Positions 15,561 through 24,497 of a stretch of DNA of 64,000 nt are shown here, in pieces (positions within the stretch are counted from its first letter, which is position 1; every line of letters starts with the position of its first letter). Origin of the DNA: Palsa-504 sp963790065 (GTDB taxonomy: Bacteria; Actinomycetota; Actinomycetes; Streptosporangiales; Streptosporangiaceae); NCBI GenBank assembly GCA_963790065.1, contig CAWBNK010000025.1:1-64000 (forward strand), given 5' to 3'. The notes under the pieces were generated by a model, which worked only from the letters and a program-made list of their open reading frames with translations, was not told the origin of the DNA and did no database searches. A program made the position numbers and the translations under genes.

Positions 15561-15735
15561 TCAGACGAAGGCGGACAGGCAGGTGATGGCGCGGCCCACG
15601 ATCAGCGTGTTGATCTCCCGGGTGCCCTCGTAGGAGTAGATGGCCACGGAGTCGGCCACTAACCGGCCTACCTGGTTCTCCGACAGGATGCCGTCCCGCC
15701 GAGCAGCTCGCGGGCATGCCCGTTCTCCCTTGCTA
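15561..15735 (-). pseudogene. Acyl-CoA dehydrogenase C-terminal remnant
   Basis: The last 44 codons before the stop at 15561 read DGILSENQVGR, YSYEGTREINTL and IVGRAIT, the unmistakable end of an acyl-CoA dehydrogenase (YEGT includes the FAD/substrate region). The preceding ARELLGG of the same family is present but one base out of frame, and now forms the tail of phaZ. Everything upstream of that (~350 codons) is missing. The fragment has no start and is not expected to function. Confidence 0.8.
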
Positions 15736-16573
15736 ACGGTGCGGTCAGGAAGCCGTCCACTACCGGGGCCAGCTCGGCCGCCTCGGTCACCAGGCCCAGG
15801 TGGCCGCCGTGGTAGACGTACAGCCGCGACCGGGGGATAAGCCGCTTCATCAGCCGGGCGTTGACCAGCGGGATGAGCGGGTCGTCGTCGCCGGCCACGA
15901 TCAGCGTGGGCTGCCGCAGCAGCGGCAGGAACGGCAGGCTGGTCCAGCCCGCGCCCGCGGTGAGCTGGTACAGGTACCCGCGGGACGGCCCGACCCGGTT
16001 GCCGTGATTCATCGTCCCGGCCGCCCCGGCGGGATCGGCGCGGGCCGACCCGCCGTAGATGCGGCCCGCCACCCGCTCCAGGTACCCGCGATCCAGGTAG
16101 CGCCGGGGCGTGACCATGTGCACGAGCACCGAGGGCCGGGCCGGCACCATCACCGACCCGGTCGCGGTGGACACCAGCACCAGGCGGCGGCACCGGTCCC
16201 GCTGGAACGTGGCGAAGTGCTGCGCGACCGCGCCGCCCCAGGAGATGCCCAGCACGTCGACCTGGCCGTAGCCGAGCTCGGTGAGCAGGTCCGCAATCAG
16301 GCCGCACAGCCCGGTGAACCGGTACGGGCCCGGCGACTGGGCCGAGCCGCCCACCCCTGGCGGGTCGAACCTGATCACGTCCAGGGCCGGGTCAAGCTCG
16401 GCCACGAACGGCTCGAGCAGCTCCAGGCTGGCGCCGATGCCGTTGATGAGCAGCAGCGGCACCCGGCCGGCCGGCCCGGGCCGCAGCCCGCGCCCGCGGC
16501 GACCCGGGCGCACCGCGACCCGCAGCTGCCGGCCGCGCACGGCCACGCTGCGCACTTCAGCGGTCGTGAACAT
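15668..16573 (-). CDS. phaZ: Intracellular poly(3-hydroxyalkanoate) depolymerase, PhaZ-type alpha/beta hydrolase
   Basis: Cleaves stored PHA polyester. A 301-aa alpha/beta hydrolase: LLINGIGASLELLEPF (oxyanion region), FDPPGVGGS, nucleophile elbow GISWGG (Ser), AGDDDPLIP (Asp) and GGHLGLV (His), all as in pseudomonad PhaZ. ATG 16573 lies 17 bp inside the end of phaC, so translation is probably coupled. After FLTAP the last ~20 residues (ARENGHARELLGG...) come from a fused acyl-CoA dehydrogenase remnant, so the C-terminus is not native. The catalytic core is complete and should still work. Confidence 0.9.
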   Translation of the reverse strand: MFTTAEVRSVAVRGRQLRVAVRPGRRGRGLRPGPAGRVPLLLINGIGASLELLEPFVAELDPALDVIRFDPPGVGGSAQSPGPYRFTGLCGLIADLLTELGYGQVDVLGISWGGAVAQHFATFQRDRCRRLVLVSTATGSVMVPARPSVLVHMVTPRRYLDRGYLERVAGRIYGGSARADPAGAAGTMNHGNRVGPSRGYLYQLTAGAGWTSLPFLPLLRQPTLIVAGDDDPLIPLVNARLMKRLIPRSRLYVYHGGHLGLVTEAAELAPVVDGFLTAPLARENGHARELLGGTASCRRTR

Positions 16574-18341
16574 AGGTTCCTGGCGCGGCGCCGCGCACCG
16601 GGTGGTCCGGGCCGCCCAGCGCGGACGGGCTGTCTTTCTGGCCGCCGCCCCGGCTGGCCAGCCAGGCGGCGTAGTCGGTCCACCAGCTGCCCGGCACCAT
16701 GCTGGCGGCGGCCAGGAACTCACCCGGGTCAGCCGGGTTGGCTGGCCGCGGGTTGGCTGGCCCCGGGTTGGCTGGCACAGTGCGGAAGGCGGCCTTGGCA
16801 TTGCCCGGCGGGTTGACCATGGCGGCGATGTGCCCGCTGGTGGACAGCACGAACCTGACCGGGCCGCCGAGCAGCTGGGTGGTCCGGTAGCAGGACTGCC
16901 ACGGGCACAGGTGATCGGAGATGCCCGCCACCACGTAGGCGTCGATGTCGACCCGGGACAGGTCGACCGGCGAGCCGAGCATGGTCGCCACGTCGGGCTT
17001 GGTCAGCCCGTTGGCCAGGGCCAGCTTGATGAAGTCGCGGTGCAGCGCGGCGGGCAGCCGGGTGGTGTCGGCGTTCCAGTACAGGATGTCGAAGGCCGGC
17101 GGGGTACGGCCGGCCAGGTAGTTGTTAATCCAGTAGTTCCAGATCAGGTCGTCGGGCCGCAGCCAGGCGAACACCTCGGCCAGCGCCCGCCCGTCCAGGT
17201 AACCGCGGGCGCCGGAGGTGGCCATGGCCGCGTTGGCGGTGGTCTCGTCGATGATCGCCCCGGCCGTGCCGGCCTGCTCCTGGTCCAGCACGGCCACGCC
17301 CAGGCACAGGCTGGCCAGCTGATCAAGCCGTCCGGTCGCAGCCAGATGAGCGGCCACCATGGCGCTCATGATGCCGCCCGAGCACAGCGCGCACACGTGG
17401 GCCTTGGCCGCACCGCTGATGGTCCGCACCGCGGTCAGCGCCTCGGTCAGCGCCGCGCCGTAGGCGTCCAGGCCCCAGTCCCGGTGCCGCGCGTCCGGGT
17501 TGCGCCACGACATCACGAACACCTGGTGGCCCTGCGCGACCAGGAACTCGACCATGCTGCGCCCGGGGGCCAGGTCGACGATGTAGTACTTGTTGATCAT
17601 CGGCGGCACGATGAGCAGCGGGTAGCGGTGCACGGTGGGCGTGACCGGCTGGTACTGGATCAGCTCGAACTGCTGGCTGGCGTGCACCACGGCACCCGGC
17701 GTGACGGCCAGGTCGCGGCCGACCGCGAACGCGTCGGCGGCCACCATCGACGGCACCCGGGGCGGCGCGGCCATATCCGAGGCCAGGGCACGCAGGCCGC
17801 GGACCGCGCTGGTCCCGCCGGAGTCGATGAAGGCCTTCCAGGCCACCGGGCTGAGCGCCGGGTTGTTACTGGGCGCGGCCGCGGCGACCAGGTTGGTGAG
17901 CAGGAACCGCAGCCGGGTGTCGTCCCGCCAGGACAGTTCCGCGCCGTCCAGCAGCTCCCCGGCCGACCTGGCCGCGGCCAGGTAGGCCTGCACGCTGCGG
18001 CGCAGCAGCGGGTTGTCCTTCCAGGCCGGGTCGGAGAACCGGCGGTCCCGCGGGTCGGCGGACAGCTCGGACCGGCCGGCCGCGATCCGGCCCAGCTCGG
18101 CGCCGAGCCAGGCGGCCTGGCGGCCGACCAGCTCCGGGCGCCGGGCCAGCCCGGCGGCCAGCCGCAGCAGCGAGCCGTCCGGCCGCAGGCGCCGCAGCAT
18201 CCCGAGCGCCGCGTCGGTGAGCAGCAGGTCCAGGCCACCCGCCGCGTCCACCGCGTCGTCGGTCCAGGATGGGCCGGTCCCGGATGGGCCGGACCCGCCG
18301 GCGTCCTGCGGCCGCGGGCCGCGCCCATTCGGCTCGGTCAA
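16557..18341 (-). CDS. phaC: Polyhydroxyalkanoate synthase
   Basis: Polymerises (R)-3-hydroxyacyl-CoA into PHA. The 594-aa length and N-terminal PhaC domain (WKDNPLLRRSVQAYLA, LLTNLVAAAAPSNNP) fit class I/II synthases. The active-site cysteine is in ALCSGGI, the aspartate in GISDHLCPW and the histidine in STSGHIAAMVNPP; LLIVPPMINKYYI is conserved. The lipase-like box begins with Ala rather than Gly. I placed the start at TTG 18341 because it overlaps the upstream ligase stop (TTGA); no better start is in frame. A Pro-Ala-Asn repeat lies near residue 530. Co-transcribed with the acyl-CoA ligase and phaZ. Confidence 0.9.
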   Translation of the reverse strand: MTEPNGRGPRPQDAGGSGPSGTGPSWTDDAVDAAGGLDLLLTDAALGMLRRLRPDGSLLRLAAGLARRPELVGRQAAWLGAELGRIAAGRSELSADPRDRRFSDPAWKDNPLLRRSVQAYLAAARSAGELLDGAELSWRDDTRLRFLLTNLVAAAAPSNNPALSPVAWKAFIDSGGTSAVRGLRALASDMAAPPRVPSMVAADAFAVGRDLAVTPGAVVHASQQFELIQYQPVTPTVHRYPLLIVPPMINKYYIVDLAPGRSMVEFLVAQGHQVFVMSWRNPDARHRDWGLDAYGAALTEALTAVRTISGAAKAHVCALCSGGIMSAMVAAHLAATGRLDQLASLCLGVAVLDQEQAGTAGAIIDETTANAAMATSGARGYLDGRALAEVFAWLRPDDLIWNYWINNYLAGRTPPAFDILYWNADTTRLPAALHRDFIKLALANGLTKPDVATMLGSPVDLSRVDIDAYVVAGISDHLCPWQSCYRTTQLLGGPVRFVLSTSGHIAAMVNPPGNAKAAFRTVPANPGPANPRPANPADPGEFLAAASMVPGSWWTDYAAWLASRGGGQKDSPSALGGPDHPVRGAAPGTYVHDR

Positions 18342-19837
18342 CTCGCCGCCTCGGGGGGCTGCACCTCGCGGCGCAGGATCTTCCCGGTCGGGCCCTTGGG
18401 CAGCGAGTCGACCAGCCATACGCGCCGTGGGTACTTGTACGCGGCCACCCGGTCCCTGGCGAACGCGCGCAGGTCCTCCGGCGTCGCGCTGGCGCCCGGC
18501 TTGAGCGCCACCGCGGCGCCCACCTCCTCGCCCAGATCCGGATGCGGGATGCCGATCACGGCCACCTCGGCTACGGCCGGGTGCTCGTGCAGGACCTCCT
18601 CGATCTCCCGCGGGTAGACGTTGTAGCCGCCCCGGATGATCAGGTCCTTCTTGCGGTCGACGATGTAGTAGTAGCCGTCCTCGTCCACCCGGGCCATGTC
18701 CCCGGTACGGAACCAGCCGTCCTTGACCGACTCCGCCGTGGCCTCCGGCTTGTTCCAGTAGCCCTTCATCACGTTGTGGCCGCGGATCGCGATCTCGCCG
18801 ATCTCCCCGGCCGGGACGGTATTCCAGTTGTCGTCGATGAGCCGCATCTGCACGCCCTCGATCGGGGTGCCGATCGAGCCCGGCTTGCGGGCCTGGTCCG
18901 GGTGGTTGAACGAGGCCACCGGGGAGGTCTCGGACAGCCCGTATCCCTCCAGGATGACGCAGCCGAACTTCTCCTCGAAGCCGCGCAGGATCTCCACCGG
19001 CAGCGCGGCGCCGCCGGAGGCGCACAACCGCAGCGTCGCGGCCTTGGCCGGATCCGCTTCAGGGAGATGCAGCATCGCGGCGTACATGGTCGGCACGCCC
19101 TCGAAGACGGTCACGTGATCGCGCTCGATGATGTCCAGCGCCTTGGCCGGGTCGAACCTGGGCAGCAGGGTCAGGGTGGCCGCCGCGGTGACCGACACGT
19201 TCAGCCCGCAGGTCAGCCCGAACACGTGGAACAGCGGCAGGCAGCCCATGATCACGTCGCCCGGGTGGGGGCCGAACAGGGTCCGCGCGGAAACCTCCGC
19301 GTTGCTGACCAGCCCGGCGTGGGTAAGCTCGGCGCCCTTGGGCCGCCCGGTAGTGCCCGAGGTGTACAGGATCACCGCGTCGTCGTCGTCGCCCCGCCCC
19401 GGATCGCCGGCCTCGGCGGTGAGCCCGCCGATCAGCCCGGCCAGGTCCGGGGATTCCGCCGCGATCATCTGCGCCCCCGCGTCGGCGGCGCCCTTCGCCG
19501 CCTCCCCGGCCATCGCGTGCCAGGCCACCACGGCCTTGGCCCCGGAGTCACCCAGGTAGTACGCCACTTCCCGGCTCTTGAGCAGCGGGTTCATCGGGAC
19601 CACGACCGCCCCGGCGGCCAGCGCGCCGTAGAAGGCGATGGGGAAGGCCGGGACGTTCGGCAGCATCAGGCCCACCCGGTCGCCGGGCTCGATGCCGATC
19701 GAGGCCAGCAGCGCGCCCATCCGCCCGGCCGCGGCGCGCAGGTCGGCGTAGGTCAGCACCAGCTCGTCAAGCCGGAGCGCCGGCTGATCCGGGTGCTCCG
19801 CTGCTGCCCGCTCGAGCAGGGAACTGAGATTCGTCAT
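18338..19837 (-). CDS. Acyl-CoA synthetase (AMP-binding family)
   Basis: Activates a fatty or hydroxy acid to its CoA thioester through an acyl-adenylate. A 499-aa protein with P-loop YTSGTTGRPKG, LEGYGLSETSP, WFRTGDMARVDEDGYYYIVDR, KKDLIIRGGYNVYPREIE and the C-terminal catalytic lysine in PKGPTGKILRR. Together with phaC and phaZ downstream it probably supplies or recycles acyl-CoA for the polymer pathway. Chain length preference cannot be inferred. The stop overlaps the phaC start by 4 bp. ATG 19837 has a GGAG sequence close by. Confidence 0.92.
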   Translation of the reverse strand: MTNLSSLLERAAAEHPDQPALRLDELVLTYADLRAAAGRMGALLASIGIEPGDRVGLMLPNVPAFPIAFYGALAAGAVVVPMNPLLKSREVAYYLGDSGAKAVVAWHAMAGEAAKGAADAGAQMIAAESPDLAGLIGGLTAEAGDPGRGDDDDAVILYTSGTTGRPKGAELTHAGLVSNAEVSARTLFGPHPGDVIMGCLPLFHVFGLTCGLNVSVTAAATLTLLPRFDPAKALDIIERDHVTVFEGVPTMYAAMLHLPEADPAKAATLRLCASGGAALPVEILRGFEEKFGCVILEGYGLSETSPVASFNHPDQARKPGSIGTPIEGVQMRLIDDNWNTVPAGEIGEIAIRGHNVMKGYWNKPEATAESVKDGWFRTGDMARVDEDGYYYIVDRKKDLIIRGGYNVYPREIEEVLHEHPAVAEVAVIGIPHPDLGEEVGAAVALKPGASATPEDLRAFARDRVAAYKYPRRVWLVDSLPKGPTGKILRREVQPPEAAS

Positions 19838-19909
19838 CGCATTCTCCTCATCGCGCCGTTACGGCCTCACTGTGCCAGCATCCACCGGCGGCGGGGCCGG
19901 TGCCAAGCC

Positions 19910-20656
19910 TCAGCCCCGGCCGATGAACGGCATCTTGGTCGCGGTGATGGTCAGGAACTGGACATTCGCGTCCAGCGGCAGCGAGGCCATGTACAGCACC
20001 GCGTCGGCCACGTGCCGGGCGTCGAAGACCGGCTCGGCGGCCACCGTGCCGTTCGCCTGGGGCACGCCGCGGCCGAACCGCTCGGTCATCTCGGTGGCCG
20101 CGTTGCCGATGTCGATCTGCCCGCAGGCGATGTCGAAGGCCCGCCCGTCCAGCGACAGGGACTTGGTCAGCCCGGTCATCGCGTGCTTGGTCGCGGTGTA
20201 GCAGATGCTGCCCGGCCGCGGCGTGTGCGCCGAGATCGAGCCGTTGTTGATGATCCGGCCGCCCCGCGGATCCTGTCCCTTCATCATCCGCACCGCATGC
20301 TGGGCGCACAGGAAGGCGCCGGTCAGGTTGGTGTCGACCACCCGCTGCCAGTCGGCGAGGTCGATCTCGTCCGCCGTCCCGGCCGGGCCGAACGTGCCCG
20401 CGTTATTCACCAGCAGGTCCAGGCGGCCCCAGCGCTGGCGGACCGCGTCGAACAGGGCGGCCACCGACTCCGGGGAGGTCACGTCGGCCGGCACGGGCAG
20501 CGCGTTCCCGGCCGGGCCGTCGGCCGCCGCCGCGGTCTCGCGCAGCGCCTCGGCCCGCCGCCCGGCCAGCGCGACCTGCCAGCCCGCGCCGAGCAGCGCC
20601 CCGGCGATGCCCCGGCCCAGTCCGGATCCCGCGCCGGTGACCACCGCCACGCTCAT
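19910..20656 (-). CDS. Short-chain dehydrogenase/reductase
   Basis: A 248-aa NAD(P)-dependent SDR with cofactor motif TGAGSGLGRG, NNAG, NNGSISAHTPRPGSICYTATKHA (Ser, Tyr, Lys catalytic set) and a conserved SDR C-terminus. The substrate is unknown. It sits upstream of the acyl-CoA ligase on the same strand with a 72-bp gap, so it may belong to the polymer operon, possibly as a hydroxyacyl-CoA reductase. It is not of the classical PhaB subtype, so this role is only inferred from position. Confidence 0.85.
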   Translation of the reverse strand: MSVAVVTGAGSGLGRGIAGALLGAGWQVALAGRRAEALRETAAAADGPAGNALPVPADVTSPESVAALFDAVRQRWGRLDLLVNNAGTFGPAGTADEIDLADWQRVVDTNLTGAFLCAQHAVRMMKGQDPRGGRIINNGSISAHTPRPGSICYTATKHAMTGLTKSLSLDGRAFDIACGQIDIGNAATEMTERFGRGVPQANGTVAAEPVFDARHVADAVLYMASLPLDANVQFLTITATKMPFIGRG

Positions 20657-20674
20657 CGGTCCGCCTTTCCGCCC

Positions 20675-21145
20675 CTAGGGCACCACGGTGACCGGCCACC
20701 GGCCGGCCTTGACCATCCGCACGGCCAGTGACCCCACCCACCGGTGCCCGGCCTGGGCCGACGCGCCGACGATCACGGCGTCGGCCTTGACCTCGTCGGC
20801 GACCCGGCGCAGCTCGCGGTACGGATCGCCGGCCGCGGTGATGAAGGTGAGGTGCACGCCCAGGTTCCCGGCCGCCTCCGCGGCCTGCCGCCGCAGGTCG
20901 GCCGCGGTCTCGTCGTGGGCCTGTTCCTGCGCGGCGATCGCATCGGCCCCCGCGCCCGCCGACGCGCCGTACAGGGTGGACAGCTGGGCCACGTAGACGC
21001 AGACCAGGCGGGCCCCCTGCCGCCGGGCCAGCCCGGCAGCGTACGCCCCGGCCCGCAGCGACGTGACGGAACCGTCGATCCCGACCAGGATGACCATCGG
21101 CCCGTCGGTACCCAGTTCGAAGGCGCTGCCTGCTTCCTCCGTCAC
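20675..21145 (-). CDS. Universal stress protein (UspA family)
   Basis: A ~156-aa nucleotide-binding stress protein. VILVGIDGS begins the fold, and the C-terminal VIVGASAQAGHRWVGSLAVRM approximates the G2xG9xG(S/T) ATP-binding loop, with an alanine and an unusual spacing that may weaken ATP binding. I chose GTG 21145 because FELGTDGP before the fold is conserved in actinobacterial relatives; ATG 21097 is an alternative. It lies 18 bp upstream of the SDR gene and may be co-transcribed with it. Confidence 0.8.
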   Translation of the reverse strand: MTEEAGSAFELGTDGPMVILVGIDGSVTSLRAGAYAAGLARRQGARLVCVYVAQLSTLYGASAGAGADAIAAQEQAHDETAADLRRQAAEAAGNLGVHLTFITAAGDPYRELRRVADEVKADAVIVGASAQAGHRWVGSLAVRMVKAGRWPVTVVP

Positions 21146-21305
21146 AGCCGAAATTATGCCAAAGCCGGGGCTCCTGGCCGGCCTCGGCTCGGCCAAGGAC
21201 CCTGACCGCCGCCGGCCCGCGTCCACCTCGGTGGCCCGCTTCGAGGTCTACGGATCGGTCATCGGAGCCCGTTGACACGCCCGAAGCAGACCGCTGCGGT
21301 CCCGG

Positions 21306-22235
21306 TTAGCCGGTCCCGGCACGACGGAGGCGCTCGCGGGCCTCATGCTCGGAGAGCGAGACGACCCGTTGCCTGACCGCGTGCTGGTGCTTGGCGTCGT
21401 AGGCCCGCGTCCAGACACCGGCCGCCCATGAGCGCTGGATTTCGTCCGCGCTGAACTGCCTGCCTCGGGCGTCGCCGTAGGCCGCGAGGAACTGCTCAGT
21501 TTCCTCGACGGTGGCCGACTTATCCGCGGCGACGGTCGAATACAGCGCGGCAGCGAAGCCGGCCAGGACAGCTTCGCTGTCGGCGGCCACGCTGTCCCAG
21601 TCGTGAACCACCAGCAGGTTGTCGCCGCTCCAGCGCAGGTTGCCGACGAGCCAGTCGCAGTGGCCGATCACGGCTTCGGACGCGCCTGCTTGCAGCCGGT
21701 CACGGGCCCGGCGCCCGGCGCCGTCGATCCACCCGGGACCCGCCACCTCGTTGAGGTTGACGTCAGAGTCCTCGGCACGCGGCCACAGCCCGGCCTCGGC
21801 GTGATCCCAGGCCGCCCACGACGGTGCCGGGTCCAGAGTGGACACCTCGGCAGGCCGCGGAGCAAGCTTGACCAGCCGCGCGAATGCCTCAGCGAACGCC
21901 CACGCCGCTCGGTCCGCGCTCGGCAGCATGTCCCCGCCGGGAACGTAGGTCTCGGCAGTAGCCACGTCGTCACCGAAAGGGGCGGCGCCGGTAAGCGGTT
22001 CAGGGCACGGATAGCCGGACTCGAAGAGCCGACGCTGGACTTCCACGCACGCGGCCACCCGTGGCGAACCGGGACGCACCTTGACCACCACCGCCCGGTC
22101 ATCAGCCAGCCGGAGCCCGATCACCGCGGAGAGGTACCCGGACCTGAAGATCTCATCGGCTGGCGGACTGCCGAGATGCTCGGCGCACCAGTGAGCAAGG
22201 CGGCCAGGATCGACGTCACGCGCGCCATATGACAC
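21306..22235 (-). CDS. Aminoglycoside phosphotransferase-like kinase
   Basis: A 309-aa member of the APH/choline kinase fold. The catalytic loop is VIGHCDWLVGNLRWSGDN (HxDxxxxN) and the metal-binding aspartate is in LLVVHDWDSVA. The N-lobe lysine is in AVVVKVRP. GTG 22235 is chosen because GTGAGGA lies about 8 bases upstream and the fold starts shortly after. Resistance is not implied: many such proteins phosphorylate small alcohols, and no substrate clue is adjacent. The C-terminal third is charged and helical. Confidence 0.8.
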   Translation of the reverse strand: MSYGARDVDPGRLAHWCAEHLGSPPADEIFRSGYLSAVIGLRLADDRAVVVKVRPGSPRVAACVEVQRRLFESGYPCPEPLTGAAPFGDDVATAETYVPGGDMLPSADRAAWAFAEAFARLVKLAPRPAEVSTLDPAPSWAAWDHAEAGLWPRAEDSDVNLNEVAGPGWIDGAGRRARDRLQAGASEAVIGHCDWLVGNLRWSGDNLLVVHDWDSVAADSEAVLAGFAAALYSTVAADKSATVEETEQFLAAYGDARGRQFSADEIQRSWAAGVWTRAYDAKHQHAVRQRVVSLSEHEARERLRRAGTG

Positions 22236-22412
22236 CCGATCATCCTCACACGAACTGCCGGTGTCCCGAGCCCGAGAAAAGCCGCGGGTCGGTGCCCTGC
22301 CGATCCGTGATGTTGTCTGAGTCGCCGTCAGGCCCACAGGCGGGTCCATAGCCGGGCCCAGGTCCCCCGGCGCTGCGTGCCGTCGCCGGGGGCTGTCGTC
22401 GCGGTGTCCCGC

Positions 22413-23021
22413 TCAGCCACCCTGCGAGCCGGCGGCGTGAGCAGGCTCGTGCGTCACGCGCTCGGGGTAGCTCTTGGAGAACCTCAGCATGTAGATGATG
22501 ATGATGGCTGGCACGGCCAGGCCCAGGATGAGCTCGGGCAGGCGGCGGGTGGTGTGCCCGTTGATGGCCGCGGCAACGACCCGGGAGACGCCGATGAGGA
22601 AGATGGCCACCCCCCAGGCCGCGCTGAGCACCCGGTTGATCTTGATGAACGTCGGCGACGACCAGTAGGCCTGCGGGGTGGATTCCTTGGCGAACTCCTC
22701 GGTGAACGGCACGACCGGGACCAGCGCCAGGATGACCAGCCCCAGCACGAGGCCGACGCCGGCGCCGCCCCAGGTGGCCAGCCACCGGTCGTCGCCCTTG
22801 CTCACCGCGAAGCCGAGCACGGCGATCACGCCGAATATCACGACCTGGATGGTGTTGAGGACCTTCGGCGGCCAGATCGGACGGCCGGTAAGGATGACGA
22901 TCAATGCGCATACCGCCGCGACCAGCCCGGCCACGCCGATCAGGTCGTGCGATAGGAACCTGGACAGTAGCGAGAAGGCGATCAGGGGGGTGAAGGCGAG
23001 GATAAGCCCTAGTGGTTTCAT
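22413..23021 (-). CDS. Integral membrane protein, unknown function
   Basis: A 202-aa protein with about six hydrophobic spans (residues ~5-20, 28-44, 57-72, 85-105, 132-152, 165-182). Short loops include GRPIWPPKVLNTIQ and SSPTFIKINR. The pairing of PPKVLNTIQVVIFG and SPTFIKINRVLSAAWG looks like two similar halves. The C-terminus is hydrophilic and cytoplasmic. It stands alone, divergent from the small gene at 23294. Function cannot be assigned. Confidence 0.75.
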   Translation of the reverse strand: MKPLGLILAFTPLIAFSLLSRFLSHDLIGVAGLVAAVCALIVILTGRPIWPPKVLNTIQVVIFGVIAVLGFAVSKGDDRWLATWGGAGVGLVLGLVILALVPVVPFTEEFAKESTPQAYWSSPTFIKINRVLSAAWGVAIFLIGVSRVVAAAINGHTTRRLPELILGLAVPAIIIIYMLRFSKSYPERVTHEPAHAAGSQGG

Positions 23022-23293
23022 GGCTGGTTTGCTCCTAATGAGCCGGGGTCAGCTGCGGGCCGCCAAGTGGTCCGCGTCCGTCCCATCGTCGGCTCCCGCA
23101 GAGGACCGAGACATCGGCCATCCGGCGGATTCAGGCTTAGGCGGGCTTCCGGGCCGCGGACAGGCGGGACGTGAGGCACACCCGGGACACCAGTTCCAGC
23201 GCCTCCTCGGTCCGGCGGGCAATTGCGCCGGGTTCGCCACAATACGGCGACGAGCCGGCGAACGAGCCGGCCGCGGCCGGTAGCCTGGCGCGC

Positions 23294-23674
23294 ATGGACG
23301 AGAACCAGGCCCGCCGGATCACTGACGCACTGCGGGATCGCGGCATCAACGCGCACCTGCGCACGTCGGGCATCGACGCCTACTCGGTGCAGGTGCCGGC
23401 CGGCGGCGGCCGTGAGGCGGTCTGGGGGGCCGAGGGCACCACGGGCCTGGAGGCCGAGGTCCTGCTGGACGGCGACCTGGTCGGCTTCGTACCGCAGATC
23501 CCCGGTTCCCAGGACTTCGACGAGGCCCAGATCGTGGACGCCATCGCCCGGGCCGACTACACAGAGCCGGTCGGCCGGGAACGCTCCGAGGCGCCGGCGC
23601 CCGGTCCGTCGCTGCCCCACGAGGGCGGGCTGTTCCGCCGGTTCCTCGGCGGCTTCCGCGAAGAGCCCGAGTAG
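23294..23674 (+). CDS. Small hypothetical protein
   Basis: A 126-aa protein starting MDENQARRITDALRDRGI. The first ~95 residues look like a small alpha/beta domain (IDAYSVQVPAGGGREAVWG, LLDGDLVGFVPQIPGS). The rest is a Pro-rich linker ending in an amphipathic FRRFLGGF patch. I do not recognise the family. The stop is followed within 5 bp by exonuclease III, so the two are probably one transcript. ATG 23294 is the first good start after a 270-bp divergent intergenic region in which I see nothing else. Confidence 0.7.
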   Translation: MDENQARRITDALRDRGINAHLRTSGIDAYSVQVPAGGGREAVWGAEGTTGLEAEVLLDGDLVGFVPQIPGSQDFDEAQIVDAIARADYTEPVGRERSEAPAPGPSLPHEGGLFRRFLGGFREEPE

Positions 23675-23678
23675 TCCC

Positions 23679-24497
23679 GTGCGCCTGGCCACCTGGAACG
23701 TCAACTCGGTCAAGGCCCGGCTGCCGCGGCTGCTGGAGTGGCTGGCCGAGACCGAGCCGGACGTGGTCGGCCTGCAGGAGATCAAGGTCGCCTCCGCCGC
23801 GTTCCCCGCGGCCGAGGTCGAGGGACTCGGCTACGAGGTCGCCGCGCACGGCGAGGGCCGGTGGAACGGCGTCGCGCTGCTATCGCGGGTCGGCCTGGAG
23901 CGGGTCAGCCTGGGCTTTCCCGGCGAGCCCGGGTACGAGGGCGAGCCGGAGGAGGCGCTGCTGCTCGACGAGCCCGGCCTGCGCCGGCCCGAGGCCCGCG
24001 CGGTCGGCGCCGACTGCGGCGGCGTGCGGGTCTGGTCCCTGTACGCGCCCAACGGCCGTACACCCGATTCGGCCCACTACGCCTACAAGCTGGACTGGTA
24101 CGCGGCGCTGCGCACCGCGCTGGCCGATGAGCTCAAGGACTGGCCCCAGCTGGTGGCCTACGGCGACTTCAACGTGGCCCCCACCGATGACGACGTGTGG
24201 GACCCCGCCTCCTTCGCCCACTCCACTCACGTCACGCCGCCGGAACGGCAGGCCCTGGCCGATCTGCGAGCCCTCGGGCTGCATGACATCGTGCCCAAGC
24301 CGATGAAGGGCCCGCATCCGTTCACCTACTGGGACTACCGGGCTGGCGCCTTTCCCAAAGACCAGGGCATGCGCATCGACCTGGTGTACGCCACCCAGGC
24401 CGTCGCCGACCGGGTGACCGGCGCCTACGTCGACCGCGAGGCCCGCAAGGGCCACGGCCCGTCCGATCACGCCCCGGTGGTGGTGGACCTCAGCTGA
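23679..24497 (+). CDS. xthA: Exodeoxyribonuclease III
   Basis: Repairs abasic and 3'-blocked ends in DNA. A 272-aa EEP nuclease with RLATWNVNSVKARL, GLQEIK (metal Glu), YAPNGR, YGDFNVAP, TYWDYRAGAF, RIDLVYAT and the final GPSDHAPVVVDL (catalytic Asp-His). The length fits the family. The start is GTG 23679, since the conserved fold begins at its second codon. The 3' end overlaps the convergent amidohydrolase gene by 8 bp. Confidence 0.95.
   Translation: MRLATWNVNSVKARLPRLLEWLAETEPDVVGLQEIKVASAAFPAAEVEGLGYEVAAHGEGRWNGVALLSRVGLERVSLGFPGEPGYEGEPEEALLLDEPGLRRPEARAVGADCGGVRVWSLYAPNGRTPDSAHYAYKLDWYAALRTALADELKDWPQLVAYGDFNVAPTDDDVWDPASFAHSTHVTPPERQALADLRALGLHDIVPKPMKGPHPFTYWDYRAGAFPKDQGMRIDLVYATQAVADRVTGAYVDREARKGHGPSDHAPVVVDLS

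Noticed and set aside
19910..20656. SDR as the missing DprE2 partner of the DprE1-like enzyme
   Set aside because: It is 10 kb away, on the other strand, within a PHA-linked unit, and lacks DprE2-specific features that I can recognise.
18269..20731. An 820-codon open frame on the + strand
   Set aside because: It is antisense to the acyl-CoA ligase and SDR genes, which have clear family motifs. The translated + strand is His/Gly/Arg-rich and low complexity, as expected for a shadow frame in GC-rich DNA.
21306..22235. Antibiotic resistance gene
   Set aside because: Only the general APH kinase fold is visible. No resistance-type context or mobile element is nearby, so resistance is unsupported.
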